NCBI GenBank assembly: GCA_964390695.1
Contig: CAYMKI010000056.1
Location: forward strand, 1-17,216
Direction of reading: 5' to 3'
Source: CAWACC01 sp964390695
GTDB taxonomy: Bacteria > Chlamydiota > Chlamydiia > Chlamydiales > Parachlamydiaceae
DNA: 17,216 nt
The translations under genes and the position numbers were made by a program. The notes below the pieces were generated by a model. The model did no database searches and had not been told where the DNA came from. It saw only the letters and a program-made list of their open reading frames with translations. Positions 15,847 to 17,216 of this stretch are shown here, in pieces (within the stretch, counting starts at the first letter, position 1; every line of letters starts with the position of its first letter).

Positions 15847-15938
15847 CATCCTACATCTGTTTGTTTTAATTTTTTGAACTTAGGTTCAACTGAATCATTC
15901 ACCTATGCTCCGCTGAATCCAAAGCACCTAAACTTAAT

Positions 15939-15968
15939 TTGCTTGGGTTTCGAGTGGGTGCATAAAAT
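15939..15968 (+). promoter_or_regulatory. Weak predicted promoter for the carrier-like gene
   Basis: TTGCTT (15939-15944) and TAAAAT (15963-15968) are 18 bp apart and would place the start near 15975, just ahead of the strong ribosome site AAGGAG (15988-15993). Confidence 0.35.
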
Positions 15969-15998
15969 TTATCATTATTTAAGTAATAAGGAGTCTAT

Positions 15999-16832
15999 AT
16001 GACACAAGTTTCCCCTTCAAATTCACCATGGACTAGCTCTAATTTTATCAGCTTGGTCCGCAATATCAAAGATCCTCTCTGCGCAGGAGCTGCTATATTT
16101 CCATTTTTGCCGCTGATGATCATCAAATCCGCCATGCAAGCCGATGACCCTGCCAAACGCAGAACTTTTATGCAGATCTTCAAAAATGAATTTAACGCGA
16201 ACACAGCCTTATCTGTGCTTACAGGATGCATCAAAGCCTCCGGAGCTTTGGGGCTGACCTTGGGTGTTCAGCTGAAGCTGCAAGAAGGTCTAGTCTCTTT
16301 ATATAAGAAGCAGGCTACATCTCCGCAGTATGACAATGTTGTCAATTCAGCAGGGATACCGACAGCTGTTGCTATCTTGACAACTCCCGGCTTAATAGGT
16401 TTCAATGGCTTGACCATGAAGCAGGGATTTTTCAATAGTATGAAGAAGATAACACGCGAGCAATACATTGCCACGGTTGTCAGGGAAATGTTCTTTTTGG
16501 CTTCGATACAGTTCAGCGGACTAGCCACTCAACAAATACAAAATACCTTTGGGGAAAATAAAACCGCAAAACATGCCAGTCATTTTGTAGTAGGATTGTT
16601 TGGTGCCGCGTTTGGACATGCTGCGGACACCTATTTAACCCAGTTGCAGAAAAACACTTTGCAGCAAGGGGTTAAAATATCGTTGCGCAATTTACGGGCA
16701 GGTTTTGTTCCCAGAACCTGTGCTGTTGGCGGCTTCAATACGGCCTATCAACAGCTCAAAAGCACTGCTAATAGTCAACTGGAGTTGTATTCTGAGAAGA
16801 AAAGCTCTGATAACAAAACCAGTTCTGTGTAG
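15999..16832 (+). CDS. Membrane protein with degenerate mitochondrial-carrier-like (SLC25) repeats, 277 aa
   Basis: The start is firm: AAGGAG lies 5 nt before the ATG. The protein has about six hydrophobic segments in three units of roughly 75-95 residues. The odd-numbered segments end in carrier-like signatures: FPFLPLMIIKSAMQ (34-47), LTTPGLIGFNGLTMKQG (127-143) and FGHAADTYLTQLQ (205-217). These can be compared with the P-x-D/E-x-x-K/R-x-K/R...Q pattern of mitochondrial carriers. The last unit ends AGFVPRTCAVGGFNTAYQQLK (234-254), close to the usual GF.PR......F..YE.LK. The total length matches that family (about 280-310 aa). Most charged signature positions are lost, so transport is uncertain. 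If the relation is real, a eukaryote-derived carrier delivered to the host or inclusion membrane is plausible; Legionella LncP is a known bacterial precedent. Otherwise it is an unknown polytopic inclusion or inner-membrane protein. Confidence 0.55.
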   Translation: MTQVSPSNSPWTSSNFISLVRNIKDPLCAGAAIFPFLPLMIIKSAMQADDPAKRRTFMQIFKNEFNANTALSVLTGCIKASGALGLTLGVQLKLQEGLVSLYKKQATSPQYDNVVNSAGIPTAVAILTTPGLIGFNGLTMKQGFFNSMKKITREQYIATVVREMFFLASIQFSGLATQQIQNTFGENKTAKHASHFVVGLFGAAFGHAADTYLTQLQKNTLQQGVKISLRNLRAGFVPRTCAVGGFNTAYQQLKSTANSQLELYSEKKSSDNKTSSV

Positions 16833-16836
16833 TCTT

Positions 16837-17066
16837 TGATTTCATCTACGGGTAGATTATATGAGACTGCTAATAATCAATATTGCCCTATCATCAGCCC
16901 AAAGGGCTGGAACCTCAATGCCCAGGGCATCGCCCTGGGAGAGGAATCTATCACAATTAGCACCCTGTAAGGGTGCTACAACCCTAGATGAATATTTCAT
17001 GTCTTATGTTGCAGCCCTTCAGGCTGCGACACCTTATCTATACACTACCCAGGGCGGTGCCCTTGT
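16837..17066. repeat. Cluster of GC-rich hairpins, dispersed-repeat type, non-coding
   Basis: Five stems follow one another: CAGCCC/GGGCTG (16895-16909), CCCAGGGC/GCCCTGGG (16921-16939), TAGCACCCT/AGGGTGCTA (16958-16978), TGTTGCAGCC/GGCTGCGACA (17007-17031, one G-U) and AGGGC/GCCCT (17051-17063). GATTTCATCTAC (from 16838) recurs roughly inverted as TAGATGAATATTTC (16985-16998). The wording of these stems, such as CCCAAAGGGCTGG and GCAGCCCTTCAGGCTGC, matches a dispersed palindromic repeat I recall from several bacterial phyla, often near IS200-like or REP-associated transposases. The rightward open frame 16861-17160 covers these stems and is an artefact of them. No transposase is in the window. 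Confidence 0.65.
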
Positions 17067-17160
17067 CATTACCCAAATTATTCAAATTTATTATAAGAGA
17101 ACCTTTAAAAAAAAGAATCTCTGGAGACTATTCACAAACCCTCATAAAATAATAAAATAA

Positions 17161-17202
17161 TAACCACAGAGCCCACAGAGCACACAGAGGAATATAACAA
17201 AG
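17161..17202 (+). repeat. CACAGAG-type dispersed repeat, copy 3
   Basis: AACCACAGAGCCCACAGAG (17162-17180) is identical to copy 1, and the following ACACAGAG plus ATATAACAAAG (17192-17202) matches the flank of copy 2. It is 12 kb from the other copies. The element probably continues beyond the window edge, possibly with an inverted partner there. Confidence 0.75.
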
Positions 17203-17216
17203 AGTTTGCAGCAAAT

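Larger units (their letters stand above)
15577..15998. other. Intergenic region holding a possible small membrane peptide gene
   Basis: This 422-bp stretch lies between the divergent MYG1-type and carrier-like genes. Besides the small frame at 15706-15837 and its hairpin, it contains two overlapping, mutually exclusive small hairpins (TCTTTT/AAAAGA at 15623-15637 and GCAAAA/TTTTGC at 15630-15647). TGAAC/GTTCA with a 4-nt loop lies at 15875-15888. A plausible rightward promoter lies at 15939-15968. No other gene was found. Confidence 0.5.

Noticed and set aside
16861..17160. 99-codon rightward open frame at the right end
   Set aside because: It translates straight through five strong hairpins of a dispersed repeat and on into AT-rich sequence, has no ribosome site and shows no protein-like pattern.

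Overview
The window looks like chromosomal DNA of a bacterium in the phylum Chlamydiota, most likely an environmental, amoeba-associated lineage (Parachlamydiales). The reasons are: (i) yidC directly followed by a divergent dnaA gene, an arrangement I recall from Chlamydia (the 60-kDa inner-membrane protein gene next to dnaA_1); (ii) a YidC of 837 residues, long as in chlamydiae; (iii) a MYG1-type gene overlapping a HIT gene, also recalled from Chlamydia; (iv) moderately AT-rich DNA with sigma66/sigma70-like promoters; (v) genes that the reduced Chlamydiaceae lack as far as I recall (adenosylhomocysteinase), plus lineage-restricted proteins. This assignment is inference; no rRNA or other decisive marker is present.

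Left part (1-4810). A secreted TPR-like protein gene runs leftward off the edge (1-533, not closed by a stop in the window). A 322-bp intergenic stretch holding a long imperfect palindrome with a third partial arm separates it from the divergent yidC. yidC and the dnaA paralogue overlap by 4 nt (ATGA), and the first codons of dnaA contain a perfect 12-bp hairpin. An inverted repeat follows the dnaA stop.

Middle (4811-9100). A 0.6-kb non-coding stretch carries a composite inverted repeat built on CACAGAG-type units and two more hairpins. Next comes ahcY with its own promoter, converging on an AWGSL-motif protein gene (gamma-glutamylcyclotransferase-like at best). That gene is divergent from an AT-rich orphan gene for a 461-residue helical protein, across a short spacer with a palindrome covering a -35 box. 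The orphan gene is followed by two perfect 16-bp tandem repeats that abut a near-consensus promoter and a foldable leader for valS.

Right part (9101-17216). valS converges with 4 nt of spacing on a tightly packed leftward four-gene unit: MYG1-type phosphoesterase/nuclease, HIT hydrolase, isochorismatase-like hydrolase and an exported HEAT-repeat protein. Rightward from there are a possible 43-residue membrane peptide whose stop codon lies in a terminator-like hairpin, and a 277-residue membrane protein with three spaced, degenerate mitochondrial-carrier-like segments. The window ends in a cluster of GC-rich hairpins of dispersed-repeat type and another copy of the CACAGAG repeat.

Functionally, most genes are housekeeping: membrane protein insertion (YidC), replication initiation or its control (DnaA paralogue), SAH recycling (AhcY), tRNA-Val charging (ValS) and small-molecule or nucleotide hydrolysis (MYG1, HIT, isochorismatase-like). 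The host-facing or novel candidates are the carrier-like protein at 15999-16832 and the orphan protein at 7537-8922. No tRNA, rRNA, CRISPR array, transposase gene or prophage gene was seen.
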